Shown here: positions 16,975 through 26,156 of the stretch, in pieces
Layout: every line of letters starts with the position of its first letter
Position numbering within the stretch: position 1 is the first letter of the stretch
Source: Pseudomonas sp. RIT-PI-r
Lineage (GTDB): Bacteria; Pseudomonadota; Gammaproteobacteria; Pseudomonadales; Pseudomonadaceae
DNA: 64,000 nucleotides
NCBI RefSeq assembly: GCF_001297015.1
Contig: NZ_LIGE01000047.1
Span: 186,001-250,000 of the forward strand
Direction of reading: 5' to 3'
The notes under the pieces: model-generated
Databases searched by the model: none
What the model saw: only the letters and a program-made list of their open reading frames with translations
What the model was told of the DNA's origin: nothing
Translations under genes and position numbers: made by a program

Positions 16975-19350
16975 TTAGAACGTCTGGCCGAGGGAGAATT
17001 GGAACACTTGAGTTTCAGCGTCATCCGGTTTCTTGATCGGCATGGCCAACGCGAAGCTCAGAGGACCCAGTGCGGTGACCCAGGTCACACCCACACCCAC
17101 GGAACTTGCCATGTTGCTCAGGCTGATGTCGTTGCACTTGGTGTTCGACGTCGAGCCGTTGGCATTGGTAGTGTCCTTGCACTGCGAGTCAAATACGTTA
17201 CCCACATCCCAGAATACCGAAGTACGCAGGGAACGCTGATCCTTGACGAATGGCAGCGGGAACAGAACCTCGACACCACCCTGGATCAGGACGTTACCGC
17301 CGAACGGCAGCGGGTCCTGGTCCGGGTCAGCCAGCGTACCCGGGTTGGTGCCACGGCTTGGCGTACTGCGCGGACCGAGGGTGCTGTCCTTGAAGCCACG
17401 AACCGAGTTGAAACCACCAGCATAGTAGTTTTCATAGAACGGCAAGCCGTCAGTCGAACCGTAACCGTCGCCATAACCGAGTTCGGTATGCAGACGCAGG
17501 GTGTAATTCTCGGTGATCGGCTGGAACAGCTGACCACGGTAATCAAGTTTGAAGAACGACAGGTCACTGCCCGGAATGGTGGATTCCAGGGTCAGGCTCT
17601 GGGAACGACCACGGGTCGGCAATACGCCCTTGTTCAGGGTCGACTCGGACCAGCCGGCCGAAGCCTTGAAGTTCAGGTACTTGTCGCCTTCCTTGTTAAC
17701 GAAGTCGAAAATCTCGTCAACGGTGTAAGTACCGGTCTTGATCTCGTCCTGCTGAGCGGACAGACCGAAGGTCAGGCGCGAAGTCTCGCTGATCGGGTAA
17801 CCGATATTGACGCCAGCGCCCAGGCTGTCTACCGCATAGCTTGCTACGTCGACGTCGAGGTCTTTGTAGTCGGTGGTGCGATAGAACGCGTTGTAGCCCA
17901 GGCTCACGCCATCGGCGGTCCAGTACGGGTCAACGTAGCCGAAGTTGTAGCGGCTCTGGTATTCACTTCGGGTCAGGCCGACGCTGACGCGGTTACCGGT
18001 ACCGAGGAAGTTGTTCTGGGTAATCGAACCACCAAGGATCAGACCGGCACTCTGCGCAAAACCGACGCTGGCGGTAATCGAACCGGAAGCCTGTTCTTCA
18101 ACGGCGTAGTTCACGTCAACCTGGTCGTCGACACCCGGAACAGCAGGGGTTTCAACGTTGACTTCCTTGAAGAAGCCCAGACGCTCAAGACGGGTCTTGG
18201 ACTGGTCGATCAGGTAGGTCGAAGCCCAGCCGCCTTCCATCTGGCGCATTTCACGACGCAGCACTTCGTCTTCGGACTTGGTGTTGCCACGGAAGTTGAT
18301 ACGGTTGACGTAGGCACGCTTGCCTGGATCGACAGCAAACAGGATGTCGACAGTGTGGTCTTCATCGTGTGGCTGAGGTACGCCGTTGACGTTGGCGAAG
18401 GTGTAACCCTCGTTACCCAGACGGCGGGTGATCAACTCGGAAGTGGTGGTCATCAGCTTGCGCGAGAACACCTGGCCTTTCTGTACCAGCAACAGGGACT
18501 TGACCTGATCTTCAGGGACTTTCAGATCACCGCTGAGCTTGACGTCACGAACGGTGTACTTCTCGCCTTCGGTCACGTTGACGGTGATATAGACGTGCTT
18601 CTTGTCCGGGGTGATGGACACCTGGGTCGAAGCGATATCCATGTTGATATAGCCACGGTCCAGGTAGTAGGAACGCAGACGCTCCAGGTCGCCGGAAAGC
18701 TTTTCACGGGCGTACTTGTCGTCGTTCTTGAAGAACGACAGCCAGTTGGTGGTTTTCAGTTCGAACAGGTCGGTCAGGTCTTCCTCGGGGAACACCGTGT
18801 TGCCTACCACGTTGATATGCTGAATAGCCGCAACGGTGCCTTCGTTGATCTTCACTTTCAGACCGACACGGTTACGCGGCTGCGATACCACTTCGGTATC
18901 GACGGTAGCCGAATAGCGGCCTTGCGCAACGTACTGACGTTGCAGTTCGTTACGCACGCCTTCGAGGGTGGCACGCTGGAAGATCTCGCCTTCGGCCAGA
19001 CCGGATTGCTTGAGGCCCTTCATCAGGTCTTCAGTGGAGATCGCCTTGTTACCTTCGATCTCGATACTGGCGACGGATGGGCGCTCGACAACCGTGATTA
19101 CCAGGACGTTGCCTTCGCGGCCCAGCTGGATATCTTGAAAGAAACCGGTTTTGAACAACGCACGAGTGGATTCCACCAGGCGACGATCATCCGCCTGCTC
19201 GCCGACGTTCAACGGCAAGGCACCAAAGACGCTACCCGCGGAGACCCGCTGGAGGCCATTGACGCGAATATCAGAGATAGTGAAGGACTCGGCGTGAACT
19301 TCGGCGATCATCAATACGGTGAGAACCGCAGTTAGCAGCAGACGTTTCAT
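16975..19350 (-). CDS. bamA: Outer membrane protein assembly factor BamA
   Basis: This 791-residue precursor is the central subunit of the BAM complex, which inserts beta-barrel proteins into the outer membrane. The start MKRLLLTAVLTVLMIAEVHA gives a good signal peptide and has an AAAGGA Shine-Dalgarno; the frame is open nine codons upstream but without one. Five POTRA domains (about 24-425) are followed by a 16-strand barrel. The conserved loop-6 motif is visible in GGFNSVRGFKDSTLGPR. The protein ends in Phe (FQFSLGQTF), the normal sorting signal. It follows rseP by 74 bases and precedes skp. Confidence 0.98.
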   Translation of the reverse strand: MKRLLLTAVLTVLMIAEVHAESFTISDIRVNGLQRVSAGSVFGALPLNVGEQADDRRLVESTRALFKTGFFQDIQLGREGNVLVITVVERPSVASIEIEGNKAISTEDLMKGLKQSGLAEGEIFQRATLEGVRNELQRQYVAQGRYSATVDTEVVSQPRNRVGLKVKINEGTVAAIQHINVVGNTVFPEEDLTDLFELKTTNWLSFFKNDDKYAREKLSGDLERLRSYYLDRGYINMDIASTQVSITPDKKHVYITVNVTEGEKYTVRDVKLSGDLKVPEDQVKSLLLVQKGQVFSRKLMTTTSELITRRLGNEGYTFANVNGVPQPHDEDHTVDILFAVDPGKRAYVNRINFRGNTKSEDEVLRREMRQMEGGWASTYLIDQSKTRLERLGFFKEVNVETPAVPGVDDQVDVNYAVEEQASGSITASVGFAQSAGLILGGSITQNNFLGTGNRVSVGLTRSEYQSRYNFGYVDPYWTADGVSLGYNAFYRTTDYKDLDVDVASYAVDSLGAGVNIGYPISETSRLTFGLSAQQDEIKTGTYTVDEIFDFVNKEGDKYLNFKASAGWSESTLNKGVLPTRGRSQSLTLESTIPGSDLSFFKLDYRGQLFQPITENYTLRLHTELGYGDGYGSTDGLPFYENYYAGGFNSVRGFKDSTLGPRSTPSRGTNPGTLADPDQDPLPFGGNVLIQGGVEVLFPLPFVKDQRSLRTSVFWDVGNVFDSQCKDTTNANGSTSNTKCNDISLSNMASSVGVGVTWVTALGPLSFALAMPIKKPDDAETQVFQFSLGQTF

Positions 19351-19424
19351 GAAGTCCTTTCTTATTCCAACTGGCAATAAACAAACTGCCGCAAAATGCG
19401 GCAGATTCGCAATTCAGCGAAGCG

Positions 19425-20777
19425 TTACAGTCGACCCAGATCGTTGACCAGAGCAAGCAACATCACTCCGACCACCAAACTGATACCGATCTGTATCCCC
19501 CAACCTTGCACCCGATCCGACAAGGGACGACCACGCGCCCACTCGATCAGATAAAACAACAAATGCCCCCCATCCAGTACAGGAATGGGCAGCAAATTCA
19601 GAACGCCCAGGCTAATACTCAGATAAGCAAGGAAATTCAGGAAATCAGCGACGCCCGACTGGGCAGAAGCGCCCGCCACTTTAGCAATGGTTATCGGTCC
19701 ACTCAAGTTTTTTACCGAGAGCTCGCCGAAGAGCATTTTCTTCAGTGAATCCAGCGTCAGGATGCTCATGGTCCAAGTACGACGGGCGCCCTCGCCAATC
19801 GCGGCCAAAGGCCCGTAACTGACCTCGCGGATCATCTCCGGTGGCCAGTCGACAGCTTTTACACCAGCGCCCAGATATCCGCTTGGCGACTTGCTTTCAC
19901 CGCGCGCCGCGAGGGTGACCGGGACGTCGATTTGAGCACCGTCGCGCTCGATGCGCAGCATGATTTTGGTATCAGGACGCGTACGAACGGTATCGACCAC
20001 CTGCTGCCAGTCGTTCAGCGCCTGACCATCAAGGGCGAGCAAACGATCACCGGTTTTCAGACCCGCCGCCTGCGCCGGACCTTTCGGATCAAGTTCGGCA
20101 AGTACCGGCGGCAGTGCCGGACGCCATGGACGAATACCCAGCGAGCGAATCGGATCCGGCTCATCGGCACCTTTGAGCCAGTGATCCAGCGCCAGTTCAC
20201 GCGGCGAATCCGCGGTGGAACCTTGATCGCGCACCATCAACTGCAAGGAACCGCTTTCGCCGAGACGACGCACCAACTGCAAATTGACAGCCGCCCAACC
20301 CGACGTCGGCTCTCCATCGATGGCGACAATTTCCTGGCCTGAAGTCAAGCCAGCCTTGGCGGCGATGCTGCCGGACTCGACCGCACCGATAACCGGACGT
20401 ATCTGCTCGCTGCCGAGCATGGCCAGCACCCAGAAAAACACCAGGGCCAACAGAAAGTTGGCGATGGGACCCGCCGCCACAATAGCGATACGCTGACGCA
20501 CGGACTTGCGATTGAACGACTGATCCAGCTGATCGACCGGTACTTCGCCTTCGCGCTCATCGAGCATCTTGACGTAGCCACCCAACGGGATCGCGGCAAC
20601 AACAAACTCGGTGCCTTGCTTGTCGTGCCAGCGCAGCAGCGGCATGCCGAAGCCTACGGAAAAACGCAGAACCTTGACGCCACAGCGACGCGCGACCCAG
20701 AAATGGCCGAATTCGTGAAAAGTGACCAGCACTCCCAAGGCGATCAGGGTGCCGGCAATCATATAGAGCGCGCTCAT
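19425..20777 (-). CDS. rseP: Intramembrane site-2 zinc protease RseP
   Basis: This 450-residue membrane protein (called MucP in P. aeruginosa) makes the second, intramembrane cut of the anti-sigma factor RseA/MucA and so activates the envelope stress sigma factor. Transmembrane helix 1 carries the zinc motif TFHEFGHFWVARRCGVK (HExxH about residues 21-25). Two periplasmic PDZ domains lie at about 115-300 (IGAVESGSIAAKAGLTSGQ, ELDPKGPAQAAGLKTGDRLL). The third metal ligand is in NLLPIPVLDGGHLLFYLIEW. It is encoded next to bamA, a beta-barrel machine whose failure triggers this pathway. Confidence 0.97.
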   Translation of the reverse strand: MSALYMIAGTLIALGVLVTFHEFGHFWVARRCGVKVLRFSVGFGMPLLRWHDKQGTEFVVAAIPLGGYVKMLDEREGEVPVDQLDQSFNRKSVRQRIAIVAAGPIANFLLALVFFWVLAMLGSEQIRPVIGAVESGSIAAKAGLTSGQEIVAIDGEPTSGWAAVNLQLVRRLGESGSLQLMVRDQGSTADSPRELALDHWLKGADEPDPIRSLGIRPWRPALPPVLAELDPKGPAQAAGLKTGDRLLALDGQALNDWQQVVDTVRTRPDTKIMLRIERDGAQIDVPVTLAARGESKSPSGYLGAGVKAVDWPPEMIREVSYGPLAAIGEGARRTWTMSILTLDSLKKMLFGELSVKNLSGPITIAKVAGASAQSGVADFLNFLAYLSISLGVLNLLPIPVLDGGHLLFYLIEWARGRPLSDRVQGWGIQIGISLVVGVMLLALVNDLGRL

Positions 20778-20831
20778 CTACTTTCTCCGCAATCCTGTTC
20801 AGTGCCGCGTGTAGCCATTGTGTTGCAAAAC

Positions 20832-22022
20832 CTATCGGTTGTGACGACTCAACCACTGTTCAGCCAGTACTCGCGCTTTCGCGTCCGCGATGAACACTGT
20901 TTCGAGATCATCCAGTGCGACCACCGGTTCGAGATTCAAGACTTCGTCGATGATACTCGCGATTTCGAGGTAACGAACCCGTCCGTCGAGAAACGCTGCC
21001 ACGGCGACTTCATTGGCCGCATTCAACATCGCCGGCGCGCTGTCGCCTGCTTCAGCAGCTTGACGAGCCAGACGCAGGCATGGAAAGCGCTCTTCATCCG
21101 GCGCTTCGAAATCCAGCCGGGCAATCGCAAACAGATCCAGCGGCGCAACACCGGAGTCGATGCGTTCAGGCCAGGCCAGCGCATTGGCAATCGGTGTACG
21201 CATATCGGGGTTGCCCAACTGCGCCAGCACCGAACCATCCACGTAATCGACCAACGAATGGATCACGCTCTGCGGGTGAATCACCACCTCGACCTGCGCA
21301 GGCTTGGCATCGAACAGCCAGCAGGCCTCGATCAATTCAAGTCCTTTGTTCATCATGCTCGCCGAATCCACGGAGATCTTGCGCCCCATGGACCAGTTCG
21401 GGTGCGCACAGGCCTGATCAGGCGAAACGTGCGCCAACTCGGCCATTGGCGTCTGCCGGAAAGGACCACCAGAAGCGGTCAGCAAAATCCGACGCACCCC
21501 CACAGCACTCAATCCGCGAGCGAAATCCTGCGGCATGCACTGGAAAATCGCATTGTGTTCGCTGTCGATCGGTAGCAGCACCGAACCGCTTTTACGCACG
21601 GCTTGCATGAACAAGGCGCCGGACATTACCAGCGCTTCCTTGTTGGCCAGAAGAATCTTCTTGCCCGCCTCGACCGCCGCCAGCGTTGGACGCAGCCCGG
21701 CGGCACCCACGATGGCCGCCATGACAGCATCGACCTCAGGGGCCGCTGCGACCTGGCACAAGCCCTCCTCCCCGACCAGCACACGGGTCGGCAACCCGGC
21801 CGCCCGCAAGTCATCCTGCAGGCTGCGCGCCGCTTCTGCTTGCGGGACAACCGCGTACTGCGGCACATGACGCACGCACAAAGCGAACAACTCACTCAGT
21901 CGAGTGAAACCACTGAGCGCAAACACCTGATAACGCTCAGGATGACGCGCAATGACATCGAGAGTACTCAAACCGATCGAGCCGGTCGCCCCCAGAACAG
22001 TGATCTGCTGTGGACGGCTCAA
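20832..22022 (-). CDS. dxr: 1-deoxy-D-xylulose 5-phosphate reductoisomerase
   Basis: This 396-residue enzyme converts DXP to MEP with NADPH, the committed step of the non-mevalonate pathway; IspD, also in this window, acts next. The NADPH fold begins QITVLGATGSIGLSTLDVIA; then come LANKEALVMSG, the metal and substrate motif PIDSEHNAIFQ, TASGGPFRQTP and MGRKISVDSASMMNKGLELI. I place the start at a TTG that overlaps the cdsA stop (TTGA), giving the usual MSRPQQITV. A GTG five codons upstream (22037) would give 401 residues. Either way the gene overlaps cdsA, so coupling is likely. Confidence 0.95.
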   Translation of the reverse strand: MSRPQQITVLGATGSIGLSTLDVIARHPERYQVFALSGFTRLSELFALCVRHVPQYAVVPQAEAARSLQDDLRAAGLPTRVLVGEEGLCQVAAAPEVDAVMAAIVGAAGLRPTLAAVEAGKKILLANKEALVMSGALFMQAVRKSGSVLLPIDSEHNAIFQCMPQDFARGLSAVGVRRILLTASGGPFRQTPMAELAHVSPDQACAHPNWSMGRKISVDSASMMNKGLELIEACWLFDAKPAQVEVVIHPQSVIHSLVDYVDGSVLAQLGNPDMRTPIANALAWPERIDSGVAPLDLFAIARLDFEAPDEERFPCLRLARQAAEAGDSAPAMLNAANEVAVAAFLDGRVRYLEIASIIDEVLNLEPVVALDDLETVFIADAKARVLAEQWLSRHNR

Positions 22023-22825
22023 GGTGCAGCCATCCACAACAACACTGCAAATACCGGAATGGCCGCGGTCAGGCTGTCGATACGATCGAGCACGCCACCA
22101 TGGCCAGGCAGCAGGTTACTGCTGTCCTTGATGCCGGATTGACGCTTGAACATGCTTTCCGTGAGATCGCCCACAACCGAAATGAATACGATCAATGCAG
22201 CGCCGATCAGCCCTTTGAGCAACTCGGCCACCGTCCAGTCGCGCACCAGGCCGACAATCGCGGTAATCACCAGACTCAGCGCCAGACCGCCATAGACACC
22301 TTCCCAGCTTTTACCGGGACTGACGTGTGGCGCCAGCTTGCGCTTGCCGAAAGCCCGGCCGGAAAAGTAGGCACCGATGTCAGCACCCCAGACCAGAACC
22401 ATCACCGCCATGATCAGCCAGTTACCCAGCGGGTACTGTTTGATCTGCACCAGACCTTGCCAGGCCGGCAGCAGAATCAACAGACCAATGACCAGTTTGC
22501 TCGCGGCACTGGACCAGTGCCCGCTCGAACGCGGATAGGTCAGTACCAGCCAGGTCGCCACCGCCCACCACAACACGGACGCACCCAACACCCATGGCGC
22601 AAGGCCCGGCAGGATGTACATGACGAACAGCATCAAGGCGACCACGGCGGCAAAGCCGACACGGAACGCTTGCGCAGTGAAACCCGCCAGACGCGCCCAT
22701 TCCCAGGCACCCAGGCTCACGACCAGACCGATAAACAGTGCAAAGCCCGAACCTTCGAGCAGGAAAAACCCGCACAAGGCGATCGGCAGCAGGATCAGCG
22801 CAGTAATGATTCGTTGTTTAAGCAT
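22019..22825 (-). CDS. cdsA: Phosphatidate cytidylyltransferase
   Basis: This 268-residue integral membrane enzyme makes CDP-diacylglycerol from phosphatidic acid and CTP, the branch point to all major phospholipids. It has about eight hydrophobic helices, starting LKQRIITALILLPIALCGFF. The C-terminal family signature is seen around GDLTESMFKRQSGIKDSSNL and LLPGHGGVLDRIDSLTAAIP. The start overlaps the uppS stop by one base and the stop overlaps the dxr start. PlsB, the first acyltransferase of the same route, is encoded at 46000-48498. Confidence 0.97.
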   Translation of the reverse strand: MLKQRIITALILLPIALCGFFLLEGSGFALFIGLVVSLGAWEWARLAGFTAQAFRVGFAAVVALMLFVMYILPGLAPWVLGASVLWWAVATWLVLTYPRSSGHWSSAASKLVIGLLILLPAWQGLVQIKQYPLGNWLIMAVMVLVWGADIGAYFSGRAFGKRKLAPHVSPGKSWEGVYGGLALSLVITAIVGLVRDWTVAELLKGLIGAALIVFISVVGDLTESMFKRQSGIKDSSNLLPGHGGVLDRIDSLTAAIPVFAVLLWMAAP

Positions 22826-23580
22826 TAAACCCGGGCTCCAGCTTCGATCTGTTCGCTCGTTTTACCGAAACGACGTTGACGCGAAGCGTAATCAGCCAGC
22901 GCATTGCGCATGGCATCGTGTTTGAAGTCCGGCCAGAACAGGTCGGAGAAGTACAACTCGGCATAAGCCAGTTGCCACAGCAAGAAGTTGCTGATGCGAT
23001 GCTCACCGCCAGTACGAATGCACAGATCAGGCAACGGCAGGTCGCCAGTTGCCAGACAGGTTTGCAGCAGATCCGGGGTGATGTCTTCCGGACGCAGGTG
23101 CCCGGCCTGGACTTCACGCGCCAGACGCTGAGCAGCCTGCGCAATATCCCACTGACCGCCATAATTGGCAGCGATCTGCAGGATGAAACGGTTGGCACCC
23201 GCCGTCATCGCTTCAGCTTCACGCATTGCTGCCTGAAGTTCCGGATGAAAGCGCGAACGATCGCCGATGATGCGCAGGCTTATGTTGTTGTCGTTGAGGC
23301 GCTTGGCCTCACGACGCAACGCCTTGAAAAACAGATCCATCAAGGCACTGACTTCATCGGCCGGCCGCTGCCAGTTCTCACTGGAAAACGCGAACAGGGT
23401 CAGCACCTCGACCTTGGCCTCGGCACACACCTCGATGACGGCACGCACAGCATCCACGCCCGCTTTATGCCCGGCGACACCCGGCATAAAGCGTTTTTTC
23501 GCCCAGCGATTATTGCCATCCATGATGATCGCGACATGGCGCGGCACCGCGGACGGCGCAGTCTGCTTGGTCTTGTCCAT
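22825..23580 (-). CDS. uppS: Undecaprenyl diphosphate synthase (cis-prenyltransferase)
   Basis: This 251-residue enzyme extends farnesyl diphosphate with eight isopentenyl units in cis to make undecaprenyl diphosphate, the lipid carrier for peptidoglycan and O-antigen. The catalytic Asp is in HVAIIMDGNNRWAKKR, followed by GHKAGVDAVR, LTLFAFSSENWQRP and the C-terminal LCIRTGGEHRISNFLLWQLA and YFSDLFWPDF motifs. It sits 14 bases after frr, the normal order frr-uppS-cdsA-dxr. Confidence 0.98.
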   Translation of the reverse strand: MDKTKQTAPSAVPRHVAIIMDGNNRWAKKRFMPGVAGHKAGVDAVRAVIEVCAEAKVEVLTLFAFSSENWQRPADEVSALMDLFFKALRREAKRLNDNNISLRIIGDRSRFHPELQAAMREAEAMTAGANRFILQIAANYGGQWDIAQAAQRLAREVQAGHLRPEDITPDLLQTCLATGDLPLPDLCIRTGGEHRISNFLLWQLAYAELYFSDLFWPDFKHDAMRNALADYASRQRRFGKTSEQIEAGARV

Positions 23581-23594
23581 TTAAAGCTCGACCC

Positions 23595-24152
23595 TTATAC
23601 GGCCATCAGGTCTTTTTCTTTCTCGTCCGTGGCCTTGGTGATCTGGGCCTCGGCATCTTTGGTCAGCTTGTCGATATCAGCGACAGCACGACGCTCTTCG
23701 TCTTCGCTGATTTCCTTGTCCTTGACCAGCTTCTTCAGATCACCCAGCGCATCGCGACGAATGTTGCGCACCGCAACACGGGCGTCTTCCGCTGCGCTAC
23801 GCGCCTGCTTGGTGAAACCTTTGCGGGTTTCTTCGGTGAGGGCAGGCATCGGGATCAACAGCAACTCGCCAAGGTTGGTCGGATTGAGGTTCAGACCAGC
23901 GCTCTGGATCGCTTTATCGACGGCAGCGAGCATATTGCGCTCGAAGGCCACGACTTGAAGAGTGCGCGAGTCTTTCACGGTGACGTTGGCGACGCCGCTC
24001 AGCGGGGTATCAGTGCCGTAGTAAGGCACCATCACGCTACCCAGAATGCTTGGGTGAGCCTTGCCGGTACGAATCTGACCGAAAGCGTGGGCCAGAGAGT
24101 CCAGGGATTTCTGCATGCGCTCTTGAGCGTCTTTCTTGATTTCGTTGATCAT
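23595..24152 (-). CDS. frr: Ribosome recycling factor
   Basis: This 185-residue protein splits the post-termination ribosome together with EF-G. The N-terminus MINEIKKDAQERMQKSLDSL and the conserved blocks QIRTGKAHPSIL, LSGVANVTVKDSRTLQVVAF and IPMPALTEETRKGFTKQA match the family over its whole usual length. The three-helix bundle is interrupted by the small domain at about 30-105. Its start overlaps the pyrH stop by four bases. Confidence 0.98.
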   Translation of the reverse strand: MINEIKKDAQERMQKSLDSLAHAFGQIRTGKAHPSILGSVMVPYYGTDTPLSGVANVTVKDSRTLQVVAFERNMLAAVDKAIQSAGLNLNPTNLGELLLIPMPALTEETRKGFTKQARSAAEDARVAVRNIRRDALGDLKKLVKDKEISEDEERRAVADIDKLTKDAEAQITKATDEKEKDLMAV

Positions 24153-24892
24153 TGTTGACCTTCCTCGATCAGGGTGCCTTCAGCGCCGCCGTGTACGATG
24201 TTCAGCAGAGCGCCGGGCTTGTTCATGTTGAATACGCGCAGCGGCATCTTGTGGTCGCGGCACAGGCAAATAGCTGTCAGATCCATTACACCCAGCTTGC
24301 GATCCAGCACTTCATCATAAGTCAGATGATCGAACTTCTCGGCATGCGGGTCTTTGAACGGGTCAGCGGTATAGACGCCATCGACCTTGGTCGCTTTGAG
24401 CACGACATCGGCATCGATTTCGATTGCACGCAGGCAGGCTGCCGAATCCGTGGTGAAGAACGGATTACCGGTACCGGCCGCGAAAATCACCACGTCCTTG
24501 GAGTTCAGGTGGCGCATGGCTTTGCGGCGATCATAATGATCGGTCACGCCAACCATGGAAATGGCCGACATAACGATGGCCGAAATATTGGCACGTTCCA
24601 GCGCGTCGCGCATGGCCAGGGCGTTCATCACAGTGGCCAGCATGCCCATGTGGTCGCCTGTCACTCGATCCATACCGGCTTTGCTCAATGCTTCACCGCG
24701 GAACAGGTTGCCGCCACCGATCACCAGACCGACCTGCACGCCGATGCCAACCAGTTGGCCGACTTCCAGCGCCATGCGATCAAGAACTTTCGGATCGATC
24801 CCGAACTCTTCCGAGCCCATCAGGGCCTCGCCGCTAAGCTTGAGTAGAATGCGTTTATAGCGAGCCTGATAACCACTGCCCTGCTGAGCCAT
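24149..24892 (-). CDS. pyrH: Uridylate kinase
   Basis: This 247-residue hexameric enzyme phosphorylates UMP to UDP and is feedback-controlled by UTP. Family motifs are RILLKLSGEALMG, GLVIGGGNLFRG, MNALAMRDALE, FAAGTGNPFFTTDSAACLRA and VVLKATKVDGVYTADPFKD. A good Shine-Dalgarno (GCAGGAGAG) lies before MAQQGSGYQARYKR. A sigma70-like promoter lies about 100 bases upstream, after the tsf terminator, so pyrH probably starts a transcription unit that runs through frr, uppS, cdsA and dxr. Confidence 0.98.
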   Translation of the reverse strand: MAQQGSGYQARYKRILLKLSGEALMGSEEFGIDPKVLDRMALEVGQLVGIGVQVGLVIGGGNLFRGEALSKAGMDRVTGDHMGMLATVMNALAMRDALERANISAIVMSAISMVGVTDHYDRRKAMRHLNSKDVVIFAAGTGNPFFTTDSAACLRAIEIDADVVLKATKVDGVYTADPFKDPHAEKFDHLTYDEVLDRKLGVMDLTAICLCRDHKMPLRVFNMNKPGALLNIVHGGAEGTLIEEGQQ

Positions 24893-24992
24893 TGCGAATC
24901 TCTCCTGCGGCGTATTTAAAAATTCTTTGCGAGCTGTTTACAGCTGGCGTTCACTCTAGCTTGGCGCTGCTTCAGCGCCATCGGAACATGGC

Positions 24993-25021
24993 TTTGTAAG
25001 TCAGTTCCAAGTGGAAACCAA
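24993..25021 (-). promoter_or_regulatory. Candidate sigma70 promoter of pyrH-frr-uppS
   Basis: On the minus strand a TTGGTT box (25016-25021) and a TACAAA box (24993-24998) are 17 bases apart, downstream of the tsf terminator and about 100 bases upstream of pyrH. A 7-base hairpin (GGCGCTG/CAGCGCC, 24963-24979) would lie at the very start of the transcript. Confidence 0.5.
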
Positions 25022-25045
25022 TTAAAAATTGGCAACCCCATCTGA

Positions 25046-25079
25046 AAAGAGGCTGCGCGCGTAAGCGGGCAGCCTCTTT
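25046..25079 (-). terminator. Rho-independent terminator after tsf
   Basis: An 11-base perfect stem AAAGAGGCTGC/GCAGCCTCTTT lies 24 bases after the tsf stop codon and is followed on the minus strand by TTTT-containing sequence. It separates the rpsB-tsf unit from pyrH. Confidence 0.8.
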
Positions 25080-25102
25080 CGGGCGACAGTTGGAAAACCG
25101 TC

Positions 25103-25966
25103 TTATTGCTTGGCGGCAGCCAGCTGGGCAGCAACTTCTTCAGCGAAGTTGTCGACCGGCTTCTCAATGCCTTCGCCTACTTTGTAGTAAGTGAAGGAAA
25201 CGATTTCTGCGCCGCCTTTCTTGGCCAGCTCGCCAACCTTGATTTCAGGGTTCTTGACGAACGCCTGCTCAACCAGGCTTGCTTCTGCCAGGAACTTGCT
25301 GATACGGCCTTTGACCATATTCTCAACAATGTTTTCCGGCTTGCCTTTGATTTTCTCTTCGTTCAGCTGCAGGAACACAGCTTTTTCACGCTCGATCGCT
25401 TCAGCCGAAACCTGCGAAGGCAGCAGGAACTCAGGGTTGCTTGCAGCTACGTGCATCGCGATGTCTTTAGCCAGCTCGACGTCACCGCCTTTCAGAGCCA
25501 CAACCACACCGATCTTGTTGCCGTGCAGGTACGAACCTACAACGTCACCTTCGATACGGGTCAGACGACGGATGTTGACGTTTTCGCCTACTTTGGCAAC
25601 CAGTGCTTCGCGAGCGGCTTCTTGAGCAGCGATCAGCGGAGCAGCTTCGGTCAGTTTGTCAGCGAACGCTTTTTCAACGCTGGCAGCAACAAAGTTTTTG
25701 AAGTCGTCTTGCAGAGCCAGGAAGTCGGTCTGCGAGTTCACTTCCAGGATAACGGCAGCTTTACCGTCGTCCTTGATAGCGATTGCGCCTTCAGCGGCAA
25801 CGTTGCCAGCTTTTTTCGCAGCTTTGATCGCGCCCGAAGCACGCATGTCATCAATGGCTTTTTCGATGTCGCCGTCAGCCTTTTCCAGGGCTTTCTTGCA
25901 ATCCATCATGCCTTCGCCGGTACGCTCGCGCAGTTCTTTAACCAACGCTGCAGTAATTGCTGCCAT
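25103..25966 (-). CDS. tsf: Translation elongation factor Ts
   Basis: This 287-residue protein exchanges GDP for GTP on EF-Tu. The start MAAITAALVKELRERTGEGM is the standard N-terminus, with the UBA-like domain in the first 50 residues (MMDCKKALEKADGDIEKAID). The core motif QTDFLALQDDF and the tail VENFAEEV-like segment are present. The frame is open 11 codons further upstream but that part is not conserved. It follows rpsB after 190 bases that contain a strong hairpin, and it ends just before a terminator, so rpsB-tsf is a unit with a probable attenuation point in between. Confidence 0.98.
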   Translation of the reverse strand: MAAITAALVKELRERTGEGMMDCKKALEKADGDIEKAIDDMRASGAIKAAKKAGNVAAEGAIAIKDDGKAAVILEVNSQTDFLALQDDFKNFVAASVEKAFADKLTEAAPLIAAQEAAREALVAKVGENVNIRRLTRIEGDVVGSYLHGNKIGVVVALKGGDVELAKDIAMHVAASNPEFLLPSQVSAEAIEREKAVFLQLNEEKIKGKPENIVENMVKGRISKFLAEASLVEQAFVKNPEIKVGELAKKGGAEIVSFTYYKVGEGIEKPVDNFAEEVAAQLAAAKQ

Positions 25967-26101
25967 TTTCAAATTCCTCTTGGATAGGTTTTCAACCATT
26001 CCACCCGATCGAACGGGCGTTCAATTCTTCCCGAACCACCCTTGTTAGCTGCCGCACATTACAAATAGTGCCGCGGGCGCCGACAAATGGTTTTCGAGGT
26101 G

Positions 26102-26130
26102 GCAAAAAGGGGGCCAAGCCCCCTTTTTGC
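26102..26130. terminator. Strong hairpin between rpsB and tsf (attenuator)
   Basis: A 13-base perfect stem (26102-26114 with 26118-26130) and a 3-base loop, G/C core GGGGGC/GCCCCC flanked by A5/T5, so it looks like a terminator in both directions. It begins 27 bases after the rpsB stop. Partial termination here would give more S2 than EF-Ts. Confidence 0.8.
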
Positions 26131-26156
26131 TTACTGAGTCAACGCCAGGGCGTCAA

